Position numbers and translations under genes: made by a program. 64,000 bases of DNA from JBIQKZ01 sp044464765 (lineage in GTDB: Bacteria; Pseudomonadota; Gammaproteobacteria; Burkholderiales; Burkholderiaceae_B), in NCBI GenBank assembly GCA_044464765.1, contig JBIQKZ010000004.1, positions 1 to 64,000 on the forward strand, given 5' to 3'. The notes beneath the pieces are model-generated. The model did no database searches. It had not been told where the DNA came from and was given only the letters and a program-made list of their open reading frames with translations. Shown here in pieces: positions 51,928 to 60,213 of this stretch; positions within the stretch are counted from its first letter, which is position 1; each line of letters starts with the position of its first letter.

Positions 51928-53190
51928 TTAGATCTCCATCACCTTGCGCCAGTATTCATACATCCCGCGTATCAGGGTTTCAGTCACCATGTGCTCGGTG
52001 TTCTCCACGCCATAACCACCCAGTTCAGCCAGGGCGCGATGATACGGTTTTTGCTCGAAGCCGCTTTGCGAAAGCTCGATGACCTCGCCATCATCGGCCG
52101 ACACAAAGCCCGCCGGGCCGAACAGATTGGCCTGAACCAGGCGCCGCTGGGTCATTTCCGGGGTGTCGTCTTCAAAACCGAAATGCGTCCAGACGAAATC
52201 GAACGCGCCCGTACCGCTGGGCTGGATATGGCGCGTGGACACGCTATTGACCTGCTGCTGAAAGATCACACTGGGGAAGATCGTCATCATCACGGCGGTA
52301 GGCTCGCCCCACCAGGGCTCGTGCACAATATCCAGCAGGCGCTTGTCGTTGATCTCCATGCCTTCCTTGAAGCTGGTCACCCCCGACGTCACTTCGTTTT
52401 TTGCGCCGCTGTTGCCACGCGTGGAAATCATGGCGGCATGGCGGTGGTGTTCGTCCATTTTCAGGGCCGACTTGTTATCGGCGCGCCAAAGACCGTAAGT
52501 AATGAACCACGTATGCAGCAAACCCGGATGATAAGGGTCCTTGATGTTTTCCTGCATGAGCTTCCAGTTGCCCGGAATGCGCTGGCGGTTATAGCCCAAA
52601 ATAGTCAGCTTGCGGCCGTTGAACAGGCGGTCGAAATAGCCCAACATGTCGGCCCCCAGGAAGTCTTCAAAGCTTTCGATCTCGTGGTTGAACGATGCAA
52701 AGACCACGCCGCCCCGGGTGGCCACCCTTAGCTTGTTCAGGTTGTTTTCCTTGGTCTTGAACTCTTTGGGCATGCCGCCGTGGACCTTGCCGTCTTGCTT
52801 GACGCCCCGCAGGAACGGCACGCCCTGCAGGTCGCCCTTCAGGCTGTAATTCCACTGATGATACGGACAGACCAGTTCCGTCTTGTTGCCACTACGTTCG
52901 CGACAGAACTGCATGCCACGATGCGCACAGACGTTTTCGATCACATTGATGCCGCCTTCCATATCGCGAGTAAGGATCACCGACCGCTCGCCGATCACAG
53001 TGCGCTTGAAGTCGCCGGGGTTCGGAATTTCAGCCTCCAACCCCACATAACACCAATGGTTATCGTAGAACAGCCGCTCTAATTCGCGTTGATACAACGC
53101 CGGGTCGGTATAGGCCCAAAACGGAATACGGCTGGAACCATCGCCCTGCCATTCAGGGTTCCGGGGGAAAACCTCGGGCATCGCATTCAT
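51928..53190 (-). CDS. Salicylate-5-hydroxylase-type oxygenase large subunit (NagG-like)
   Basis: A 420-aa Rieske oxygenase alpha subunit. Start region RIPFWAYTDPALYQRELERLFYDNHWCYVGLEAEIPNPGDFKRT is the NagG type. The Rieske site is CAHRGMQFCRERSGNKTELVCPYHQW. The catalytic iron site is NIKDPYHPGLLH (NxxDx2Hx4H). NagGH with ferredoxin and reductase hydroxylates salicylate to gentisate. Related enzymes use anthranilate or halobenzoates, so the substrate is not certain. The salicylate reading is supported by the NahR/NagR-type regulator next door and the gentisate dioxygenase at 3 kb. Confidence 0.88.
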   Translation of the reverse strand: MNAMPEVFPRNPEWQGDGSSRIPFWAYTDPALYQRELERLFYDNHWCYVGLEAEIPNPGDFKRTVIGERSVILTRDMEGGINVIENVCAHRGMQFCRERSGNKTELVCPYHQWNYSLKGDLQGVPFLRGVKQDGKVHGGMPKEFKTKENNLNKLRVATRGGVVFASFNHEIESFEDFLGADMLGYFDRLFNGRKLTILGYNRQRIPGNWKLMQENIKDPYHPGLLHTWFITYGLWRADNKSALKMDEHHRHAAMISTRGNSGAKNEVTSGVTSFKEGMEINDKRLLDIVHEPWWGEPTAVMMTIFPSVIFQQQVNSVSTRHIQPSGTGAFDFVWTHFGFEDDTPEMTQRRLVQANLFGPAGFVSADDGEVIELSQSGFEQKPYHRALAELGGYGVENTEHMVTETLIRGMYEYWRKVMEI

Positions 53191-53330
53191 TCGAACTCTC
53201 CTTCGCTGTGCGGCTGCCGGCGCCGCCTTTCAAACACAGGCCGGCAACGGGGCCGCGTGCGATGCGGGTCCGCTGTCTCCTGTGGCATGGCTTTGCGCGC
53301 CATGGCATTTATTAGCAATCTGCTCGGAAA

Positions 53331-53336
53331 ATTATA
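53331..53336 (-). promoter_or_regulatory. -10 element of the NagG-type operon promoter
   Basis: A perfect TATAAT on the minus strand, 140 nt before the oxygenase start. The -35 region is poor (TTTATC at 17 nt), as expected for an activator-dependent promoter. The LysR site candidate is centred about 66 nt before the predicted transcription start. Confidence 0.5.
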
Positions 53337-53381
53337 GACAGGACAAATAAATAGATAAATAGAATATGATGAATCCATGCT

Positions 53382-53398
53382 ATAGACACTGTGAATAT
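53382..53398. promoter_or_regulatory. Candidate LysR (NahR/NagR-type) binding site
   Basis: Minus-strand sequence ATATTCACAGTGTCTAT is an imperfect palindrome (ATA-N2-CAC-N-GTG-N2-TAT) containing a T-N11-A motif. Its ATTCAC start equals the first part of the described NahR recognition sequence. Its distance to the TATAAT fits class-typical -65 binding, and it lies 18 nt before the lysR start, allowing autoregulation. Confidence 0.5.
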
Positions 53399-53415
53399 TA
53401 GGAAGCATTGCACGC

Positions 53416-54363
53416 ATGGATCTCAAGGATATCGACTTAAACCTGCTGGTCGTCTTCAACCGACTGCACGCCGAAGGCAGCGTATCGGCCGCCGCACGCA
53501 GGCTGAATCTAACGCAGCCCACCGTCAGCAACGCACTTAGGCGCCTACGTGCTCTGTTCAACGACGAGCTGTTCGTACGCACATCCAGGGGCATGCAGCC
53601 CACCCCCTATGCCCAGCAGTTGGCCGCCCCCATCGCCAATGCCCTGGCCACCCTCGAGAACACACTGGCGCACAAAACAGCATTTGAACCGCAGTCCAGC
53701 AAGAAACGCTTCACGGTCGCCATGACCGACCTGGGTGAAATCGAACTGCTGCCCCGGCTTATGAACCTGCTGGCGGAGATCGCCCCGGGCGTCACCGTCA
53801 GCACGGTGCGCAACAATGCGGAAAACCTGCGCCAGGAAATGGAGGCTGGCCACGTGGACCTGGCCATCGGCCTGATTCCCCAGCTAAAGGCGGGGTTCTT
53901 TCAACAGCGCCTGTTCATGCAGCGCTATGTCTGCCTGTTTCGCCAGGGCCATGCGTTGGACAAAGATCACATCACGCGGCGCGAGTTCTTCGGCGCCAAC
54001 CACGTCATGGTGGTGTCGGCCGGCACGGGGCACGCCCAGGCCGACGAGATCATCGATCGCGGCCCGCAGCGCAGGCGCGTGCGCCTGCTGGTGCCCCACT
54101 TTGTGGCCCTGGGCGACATCCTTAGCACGACGGATATGATCGCCACGGTTCCCGTTCTTTACGCCAAACGCTGCGCCCGGCCCTTCGGCCTGAAGTATCT
54201 GGCCCACCCCATTGCCCTGCCCGAGATCGGCATCCATCTATTCTGGCACGCCAAGTTCCATAAAGACCCCGACAACCAGTGGTTGCGGCAAGCGATCTTC
54301 GGCCTGTTCGGCGCACAGGAGCAAGGGCGCCTGCTTGGTTTTAGAACCGCCACCGCACGTTGA
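53416..54363 (+). CDS. LysR-family regulator, NahR/NagR type
   Basis: A 315-aa LysR activator. The N-terminal DNA-binding domain (MDLKDIDLNLLVVFNRLHAEGSVSAAARRLNLTQPTVSNALRRLR) and downstream landmarks (LFVRTSRGMQPTPYA, VAMTDLGEIELLPRL, VDLAIGLIPQLKAGFFQQRLF, HPIALPEIGIHLFWHAKFHKD) follow the salicylate-responsive NahR/NagR/DntR group closely. It is divergent from the NagG-type oxygenase, the same arrangement as nagR beside nagAaGH. The ligand should be salicylate or a close analogue. Its 3' end overlaps the autotransporter stop by 23 nt. Confidence 0.92.
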   Translation: MDLKDIDLNLLVVFNRLHAEGSVSAAARRLNLTQPTVSNALRRLRALFNDELFVRTSRGMQPTPYAQQLAAPIANALATLENTLAHKTAFEPQSSKKRFTVAMTDLGEIELLPRLMNLLAEIAPGVTVSTVRNNAENLRQEMEAGHVDLAIGLIPQLKAGFFQQRLFMQRYVCLFRQGHALDKDHITRREFFGANHVMVVSAGTGHAQADEIIDRGPQRRRVRLLVPHFVALGDILSTTDMIATVPVLYAKRCARPFGLKYLAHPIALPEIGIHLFWHAKFHKDPDNQWLRQAIFGLFGAQEQGRLLGFRTATAR

Positions 54364-57300
54364 TCTTCCCAACGTGTTCGCGGTTGCCGCCGCCCAGTTG
54401 CGCCCCGTACGAAGCGCCAACGGTAGCACTGGACGAAACAGCAAGATCCGCCGCCAGCTCCAGCAGCGCGGCGTCGCGTGCAATGGGAACCCCCGCCACG
54501 GTAAAGGACTGCCCGGCGTCAAAGGCCAGGGCGCGTTCCGGTGCAATCGTGCCAAACGCGTGACGCCATGCCACTGTACCCTGGATACGCCCTTGGGATT
54601 GCCCCAACTCGAAGCCTGTGCCGGCACGCAAACCCATAGTGCTGGTTGTCATATCGTGACTTTGACTGGAGGCGGACAGGGCTGTCATGCCGCCCGACTC
54701 GTTAAAGCCGCGTGTGCGCACGTCGGACCAGGCCAGGCCGGCAAACGGTTCGATGGTGGCCTTGCCCACCGGCAGGGCATACCCCAGTTCACCAAAAACC
54801 TGGCCGGTGTAGGCGTGGTAGTGGGCCTTTAGCGTTTCGGCCAGGCTGCCCACCGCAGTGTGGCGCCGCGACTTGATGTCGTGTCGGCTATACGCCCCGC
54901 CCAGCAAAAGGTTCAAGCTCCCTGTGCCAAGCTCGAAGCTCTTGCCGCCATACAGCGCCGCGCTATAGGTGCTGATGTCCGCCTTGCTGTCCCGGTCATC
55001 GATGCGCAGATCGCCATCGGTGTAGCCCAGGGCCGCGCCCATACGCCAGCCGCCGCCTATGCCGTAGTCGCCCCCCACGAACAGCCCGCCGGTGGATTGC
55101 TTCAGCCTGGCTGCATTGCCATCGCTATTCATTGTGCGCCAATTGCCCACCACTTCGGCCCATAAGGGTTTGGCGGTCGATTGCGGCAAACTGGAAGCGG
55201 GCAAGGTGCTTGTTCCGCTTTGGGCAATAAGGGCGCCCGGCGCCAGGCCCGCCGACAAATTGCGCCGCAGATGCGACAAAGGCAAGTTACGCACTGTAGT
55301 GCTGCCGGCCTGCAAGGCCGAGACAACGCTGGCATGCACTTCGCCCGACAGAGAATCGAAGACGGCCGGCGGTGCGCCTTCCGGCAGGTTCAAAATACGC
55401 TGGTACAAGGCACTGCCGTTCGGCAGGCTGGCCAGGCCGCTGGCTGTGGCCCGCTGGTTTGGCGTTTCCGCCAGCGACTCGAAACTGGTCTGGTTGCGCT
55501 GCAAGGTCAGGTCGACCGAATAGTTGGCGTAGTCGTAGGCCAGGCTGGGCGTCAGGAAAGCCAGGTTCGACGTTACCTGGCCAAACTCGCCGGTCAGCCC
55601 CGTGCCGGCTGACAGAATGCGGTAGCTGGTTTTCGTGCTGTATTCGCCATCCGGGCCAAGATGCACTACCGATCCACCCTGCAACGTGGCCGTGCCGCTT
55701 ACCTGGATCAGATCGGATTCCACGCCGCTGGGGTTAACTTCAACCTCGTAGCGCGAGCCTGGGTTGAACGTCAGGTCGCCCGCTACCGTGAGCGTGCCGA
55801 CGGAATGGCCCGGGGCGACCGCACCGCCCGACTCGACCGTGGTCCTACCCACCTGACCTATGCCGCTAAGCGTGCCGCCATTGGCCACGGTGAGCGTGCC
55901 GCCCAGGCGACCCGCGCCATTGGCGCCGCCCACCGACAGGGTGCCGCTCGACACCGTGGTCTGCCCCGTGAATTCGCTGCTGTCGCCCAACAAACGCAGG
56001 ATTCCATCCCCAGTTTTATTGACTTTCCCCATGCCAAACACTGCGCTCATCAGACTGGCATCGCCGGCTTCGTGGAAGGTGACTGTGCCATCGGGACCTG
56101 TAGCGGCATACCCCAGGAAACGCTCAGCCGAGGTCACCAGTTCGCCCTGCTCGACAAACCAGTTCACCAACGAGGTGCCCGTCAGCGTCAGTGTGCCCGC
56201 GCCATCTTTCGCCGCCGCTGCTAGAGGAGAGGCCGCTCCGTTGATATTTCCCGCAAATTCGCCGCTTACCGCCTGGTCAAAGGTGATGGAGGCGGTGTCG
56301 TCATCGTGAATGTAGACATCCCCACTGATCGAACGGCTGTTGCCGATCAGCTCGCCCTCGCGAACAATGGTGTTGCCGTAGGCGTTATCGCCCGTCAGGC
56401 GCAAATCGCCTCGCCCCAGTTTGTTCAGATCGCCCGCGCCGGTAATGGCCCCGCTGAATGTCGCGGCTTCGCCATCCGAGCTGTTGAATTCCATATCAAA
56501 GCCGCCGCCGCCCGCACCCAGGGTCACGGCGCGACTGGAAACGGCGAAGTCCGAATCGGTGATCTTCAATGCGCCGCCATCCAGCGTCAGGCCGCCGCCC
56601 GCGTCGCCTAGGTTGGCATCCGACGCCACCGACAGCACGCCGCCCAGAATGCGGGTGCCGCCTTGGTGGGTATTGACGCCGGATAAGGTCAAGCGCCCTT
56701 CGCCCTGCTTGATTAATTCGCCTGCGCCTTGCAACGGCGCCGGGATGCCGATGTCGAAACCATTGGTGTCGATGTAAGCGCCGCCACCGGCAATCTGGAT
56801 ATCGCCGGGTTCAAAGTCACGAAAGAATAGGTGCTCGTGAGCCTTGGGTCGAAGTACGCCACCGTCGAACAGGACGCTTGCCTCGCCGTCCCGTCGCATG
56901 AGGTAGGCGGCCTCCAACACCCCTCTTTCGCCCCCGTTATTGGTCAGATTCAACACCCCTTTCATGTCCGGATTCTCACCAAGGGACACAAATGAAGCAC
57001 TGACAACAGCGCCGTTCTCGACCGTCATTGTGCTGGTTGACGCGTTACCCGCCGCGCCAATCTGGACTGATTGCGTATTGAGCCTCGAGCCGGCGCCGCT
57101 AACCAGCATCCAGCTGTCGGGACCTTGAAGCACCGTTCCCTGGCTGTCGACAACACCGCCATCCGAAATGGAGACTCGTCCCGCCCCCCCAAGCCCCACA
57201 AACAGAAAACCATCGACCTTCCACGCTGAGCCATCGCCGTCGACAAGGGCAACGCCCTGGCTATCTGCCTGTTCACCAATTCGGGCAGCGTGACTATGCA

Positions 57301-57790
57301 CATAGCCCCCGTTCCGAATGTTCAAGACGCCTTGACCTTGGCCACCGACAATAAGATTATCGTTGACATTATTCAGGACCGACCCGGGCCCATTAACCTC
57401 GAGCAAACCCTGTGAACCCACGCTGTGGCCAATGGAAGTTTTTTTCCCCGCGTTGACGACACCGCCGTCGGAGATCACCAACGAAGCCCCCATCCCCGAT
57501 CCAATATCAAGGTCGTCGGCAACATTCCACGGACTGGGGATCGTTCCGGGATCGGCGCCTCCCTTGACAGTTTGGTGGTCGTTAATAATCGTTTGCGCCG
57601 ATACCGACTGTATAGCGCAAACCGCCATTAACGCGGCAGCCAGGAGGGCCGTTTTCAGCACCGGTGCTTTAGCTGGCCGCTTGTCGTAGCCGGCCCTTGC
57701 CCCGCCCTTCCCTACGGCCCGGCTGTTTTCGGACACGGCCTGCATGACGCCCAAGGCGCGATTGAACACGATTCGATAGAAATGATTCAT
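54341..57790 (-). CDS. Autotransporter (type Va) with extended signal peptide
   Basis: A 1149-aa outer-membrane protein. The start MNHFYRIVFNRALGVMQAVSE is the extended signal peptide region common in large autotransporters, with the hydrophobic core to about residue 56 (VCAIQSVSAQ). The passenger (about 57-850) is built from beta-helix repeats with PATR-like units (GAGELIKQGEGRLTLSGVNTHQGGTRILGGVLSV and similar). The C-terminal ~270 residues form the translocating barrel (LWAEVVGNWRTMNSDGN...) ending in the canonical WRF. I see no protease triad in the passenger, so adhesion or surface display is likely. The ATG at 57790 fits the signal start; an upstream ATG adds 9 residues. An AraC regulator is encoded upstream. 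Confidence 0.92.
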   Translation of the reverse strand: MNHFYRIVFNRALGVMQAVSENSRAVGKGGARAGYDKRPAKAPVLKTALLAAALMAVCAIQSVSAQTIINDHQTVKGGADPGTIPSPWNVADDLDIGSGMGASLVISDGGVVNAGKKTSIGHSVGSQGLLEVNGPGSVLNNVNDNLIVGGQGQGVLNIRNGGYVHSHAARIGEQADSQGVALVDGDGSAWKVDGFLFVGLGGAGRVSISDGGVVDSQGTVLQGPDSWMLVSGAGSRLNTQSVQIGAAGNASTSTMTVENGAVVSASFVSLGENPDMKGVLNLTNNGGERGVLEAAYLMRRDGEASVLFDGGVLRPKAHEHLFFRDFEPGDIQIAGGGAYIDTNGFDIGIPAPLQGAGELIKQGEGRLTLSGVNTHQGGTRILGGVLSVASDANLGDAGGGLTLDGGALKITDSDFAVSSRAVTLGAGGGGFDMEFNSSDGEAATFSGAITGAGDLNKLGRGDLRLTGDNAYGNTIVREGELIGNSRSISGDVYIHDDDTASITFDQAVSGEFAGNINGAASPLAAAAKDGAGTLTLTGTSLVNWFVEQGELVTSAERFLGYAATGPDGTVTFHEAGDASLMSAVFGMGKVNKTGDGILRLLGDSSEFTGQTTVSSGTLSVGGANGAGRLGGTLTVANGGTLSGIGQVGRTTVESGGAVAPGHSVGTLTVAGDLTFNPGSRYEVEVNPSGVESDLIQVSGTATLQGGSVVHLGPDGEYSTKTSYRILSAGTGLTGEFGQVTSNLAFLTPSLAYDYANYSVDLTLQRNQTSFESLAETPNQRATASGLASLPNGSALYQRILNLPEGAPPAVFDSLSGEVHASVVSALQAGSTTVRNLPLSHLRRNLSAGLAPGALIAQSGTSTLPASSLPQSTAKPLWAEVVGNWRTMNSDGNAARLKQSTGGLFVGGDYGIGGGWRMGAALGYTDGDLRIDDRDSKADISTYSAALYGGKSFELGTGSLNLLLGGAYSRHDIKSRRHTAVGSLAETLKAHYHAYTGQVFGELGYALPVGKATIEPFAGLAWSDVRTRGFNESGGMTALSASSQSHDMTTSTMGLRAGTGFELGQSQGRIQGTVAWRHAFGTIAPERALAFDAGQSFTVAGVPIARDAALLELAADLAVSSSATVGASYGAQLGGGNREHVGKINVRWRF

Positions 57791-57955
57791 TGCGTTTGAC
57801 TCTCTTTGGGGCCGCATCGGCGGTATTTTCCTGCGCGGTGCGGCGGTGTTTCAAGGCGCGGCGAGCGCGCCAAACACGGGGTTACAGCGCATACTGCACT
57901 GCAACATCAATCAACAGAAGAGAGTAGGCGGAACGCTGCGGATGGGGGTAATCAA

Positions 57956-57980
57956 ACCGTCGCAGGACGGTCATTTTTTT
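57956..57980. terminator. Terminator between araC-type gene and autotransporter
   Basis: ACCGTC (57956-57961), loop GCAG, GACGGT (57966-57971), then seven T residues (57974-57980) on the plus strand. On the minus strand the same stem is followed by TTTGATT. It lies between the regulator stop and the autotransporter start, so the two genes are probably separate transcripts. Confidence 0.5.
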
Positions 57981-58063
57981 GTCTCATCGAGTTTCGTCGC
58001 GCCGGAGGATAGCCATGGGAAGGCGCTCTCCACCGCGGGCGCAGCATCCATGCGTGACTACCG

Positions 58064-59053
58064 TTACAGACGTGCCGACTCGCGATGAGCGGCACGGTAC
58101 TCTTGCGGGCTGACCCCAAAGCGCTGCCGAAACAGACGGCTAAGGTTGGGCGCGTCATGCAAGCCGCAAAGGTGAGCCAACTGGGCGATGGGCGCCATAT
58201 TCGCCGGGCTTTGCAGCAGGCGCGCCAGCTTTTGCAGGCGCAATTCCCGGATCTGGCCGGCCAGGCTTGCATTTTGCTCGGCAAACGCACGATACAGCGT
58301 GGCGCGCGAGCAGCCCAAAGCCCCGGCAATGACGTCGCCGTTGAGGCAGGCCGACGACAAATGCAGGCGGATATGACGCTGAGCGGCAGTATACAAGCCC
58401 AGATAGCGGTTGCCGCCATCGTGCACTTGATGATCCAGACACGCGCTTTGAATGACACTGACCGCCAAGGCCTCGGTGGCTTCCAACAAGCCATGGCGTT
58501 CGTGCATGGACAGCCTGGCGCTCAAGTCGCGAAATTGCCCCAGATGACTGGAAAGCAAACCGGTCAACGACGAGCGCGACAAGGCCTTGTGGACTTGGCT
58601 GGGTGCTGTCCCATCGGGCAAAACCGCCTGCAGCGGCGCTCGCGGAAGGTTGATCTGCACAAAGCGAGGTTGATGGAAGCGGATGCGATTGGGGCGAGCG
58701 CCGTCAAAAAGAAAGAGCTGCCCCGCGCGTGCAACCGTATCGACATCGCCTTCGTATTCGCTGACCACCCGCCCCTGCATGACATAAATCAACGCCAGCT
58801 TAGAATCTTCGTGCCTGCGCATGTGCTGCCTTGAACACGTACCCTGGAAATCGTCGGACTGCATATCATGCAGTTCCCGCGAGCCCAGAACCAGCGAGGT
58901 CACGTGGCCCTGGAAGTTTTGCAGTTGCTGCGGGTTGGGGTCGGCGGCCTCGAAGTCGGACAGTAGCGGCTTCAACCAGTGCTCGTAGCGCTGGTTGGCC
59001 TGCAGCTCGGAAGATACCGTAACCTGATACGTAAGCGACGCTTGAGCCGTCAC
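58064..59053 (-). CDS. AraC-family transcriptional regulator
   Basis: About 329 aa. The N-terminal part is the AraC-binding-like domain of the AraC_binding_2 type (GQLFLFDGARPNRIRFHQPRF). The C-terminal double helix-turn-helix is DVIAGALGCSRATLYRAFAEQNASLAGQIRELRLQKLARLL...PIAQLAHLCGLHDAPNLSRLFRQRFGVSPQEYR. I prefer the GTG at 59053, because AGGGAG lies 6 nt upstream. A TTG at 59074 would add 7 residues but sits inside a tandem repeat and has no proper spacing. It may regulate the autotransporter downstream on the same strand. Confidence 0.88.
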   Translation of the reverse strand: MTAQASLTYQVTVSSELQANQRYEHWLKPLLSDFEAADPNPQQLQNFQGHVTSLVLGSRELHDMQSDDFQGTCSRQHMRRHEDSKLALIYVMQGRVVSEYEGDVDTVARAGQLFLFDGARPNRIRFHQPRFVQINLPRAPLQAVLPDGTAPSQVHKALSRSSLTGLLSSHLGQFRDLSARLSMHERHGLLEATEALAVSVIQSACLDHQVHDGGNRYLGLYTAAQRHIRLHLSSACLNGDVIAGALGCSRATLYRAFAEQNASLAGQIRELRLQKLARLLQSPANMAPIAQLAHLCGLHDAPNLSRLFRQRFGVSPQEYRAAHRESARL

Positions 59054-59061
59054 AGCTTGCT

Positions 59062-59136
59062 CCCTGAATTTCAACCCTTAAAAATTCAATCTTTAAAAGT
59101 TCAAACTTTAAAAATTCAACTCCTAAAACTTAACCC
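59062..59136. repeat. Five 15-bp tandem repeats at the start of the araC-type gene
   Basis: Five consecutive 15-nt units at 59062, 59077, 59092, 59107 and 59122 share the pattern (C/T)(T/C)TAAAA(A/G/C)TTCAA on the plus strand. Inner units differ at only two or three positions, and outer units are more diverged. The repeat begins 9 nt upstream of the proposed start and includes its ribosome site. Confidence 0.75.
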
Positions 59137-59220
59137 TTCAGCGAAACCCTCATAACGACCGTCACGACGTCGGACAATGCGTGCACGACTCGAATCCCCA
59201 ATCCCCTACTTCTCCGATCC

Positions 59221-60111
59221 CTACTTCTCCGGCCCCAGCGAATCCAGCTTTTCTTTCAGTTGCGGCAAGGGCAGCGCGCCGTTGACGCGGCTGCCATCGG
59301 CAAAGAAAATCGCCGGCGTGCCGCGCACCATCAGGCTACGGCCCAGCGCCAGGTTGGCCTGGATGGGGGTATCGCACTCGGCCGCTGCCGGCACTTTGGC
59401 TTGCAGCATCCAGTCGCGCCATGCACTGACACGATCGCTCGCGCACCAAATATTGCGGGCCTTCTCGGTGGAGTCAGGCGAAAGAATGGGGAACAGCAGG
59501 GTATAGATGGTCACGTTGTCGATATGCTCCAGCGTTTGATGCAAGCGCTTGCAGTAGCCGCAATTGGGGTCTTCGAACACCACCATCTTGCGCTCGCCCT
59601 TGCCTTTCACCTGTTTGATGGCCGCATCCAGCGGCAGACTGTCAAATGGCACTTCCGACAGCTTGGCCAGGCGTTGAGCGGTCAGGTCGGTACGGGTGTG
59701 GATATCGATCAACGCGCCCTGCAACAGGAAATCGGCATTGGCGTTGGTGTACAGCAGGTCCATGCCAACCTGCACCTCGTACAGGCCGTCAAAAGGCGTG
59801 GGTGTGACCCCGGCGACCTCGATCCCCGGAAACTCGACTTCGATCACTTTCTTCACGTTGGCCGCAACGGCGGCCCGATCAACCACAACGGGCGCGACGG
59901 TAGCGGCAGGCGTTGCCTCGGCGCCCGCAGCGCCATCGTCGTTGGCTGGGGTTTGCCCCGCCACAGCGCCGACAGCCGGGTCGCCGGCCGCCTGCTCTTG
60001 CGCATGAACCGCTGTTCCAGCGCCTTCAACCGATTGCGCCCAGGCATGGCCCGCCAGACCCGACGCCCCAAGAACCACGGCCATCACATTCGCCAACAAA
60101 CGCAAACCCAT
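59221..60111 (-). CDS. dsbC: Thiol:disulfide interchange protein DsbC
   Basis: Periplasmic disulfide isomerase that corrects wrong disulfides, kept reduced by DsbD. The 296-aa protein has a signal peptide (VMAVVLGASGLAGHAWAQ) and an N-terminal dimerisation domain. The thioredoxin domain follows with active site DPNCGYCKRLH and cis-Pro RGTPAIFF. Between signal and dimer domain lies an unusual ~50-residue Ala/Gly-rich linker (AGDPAVGAVAGQTPANDDGAAGAEATPAAT). AGGAG stands 9 nt before the ATG at 60111. Confidence 0.93.
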   Translation of the reverse strand: MGLRLLANVMAVVLGASGLAGHAWAQSVEGAGTAVHAQEQAAGDPAVGAVAGQTPANDDGAAGAEATPAATVAPVVVDRAAVAANVKKVIEVEFPGIEVAGVTPTPFDGLYEVQVGMDLLYTNANADFLLQGALIDIHTRTDLTAQRLAKLSEVPFDSLPLDAAIKQVKGKGERKMVVFEDPNCGYCKRLHQTLEHIDNVTIYTLLFPILSPDSTEKARNIWCASDRVSAWRDWMLQAKVPAAAECDTPIQANLALGRSLMVRGTPAIFFADGSRVNGALPLPQLKEKLDSLGPEK

Positions 60112-60213
60112 GAAGGAAACTCCTGAAAAACAGATAACGATCAAACGCGACCAGGCAACATCGTACCTTTTTGTCTCGTCGCCCGCATGATTCTTACCTG
60201 CTGGCCGCGGGAA

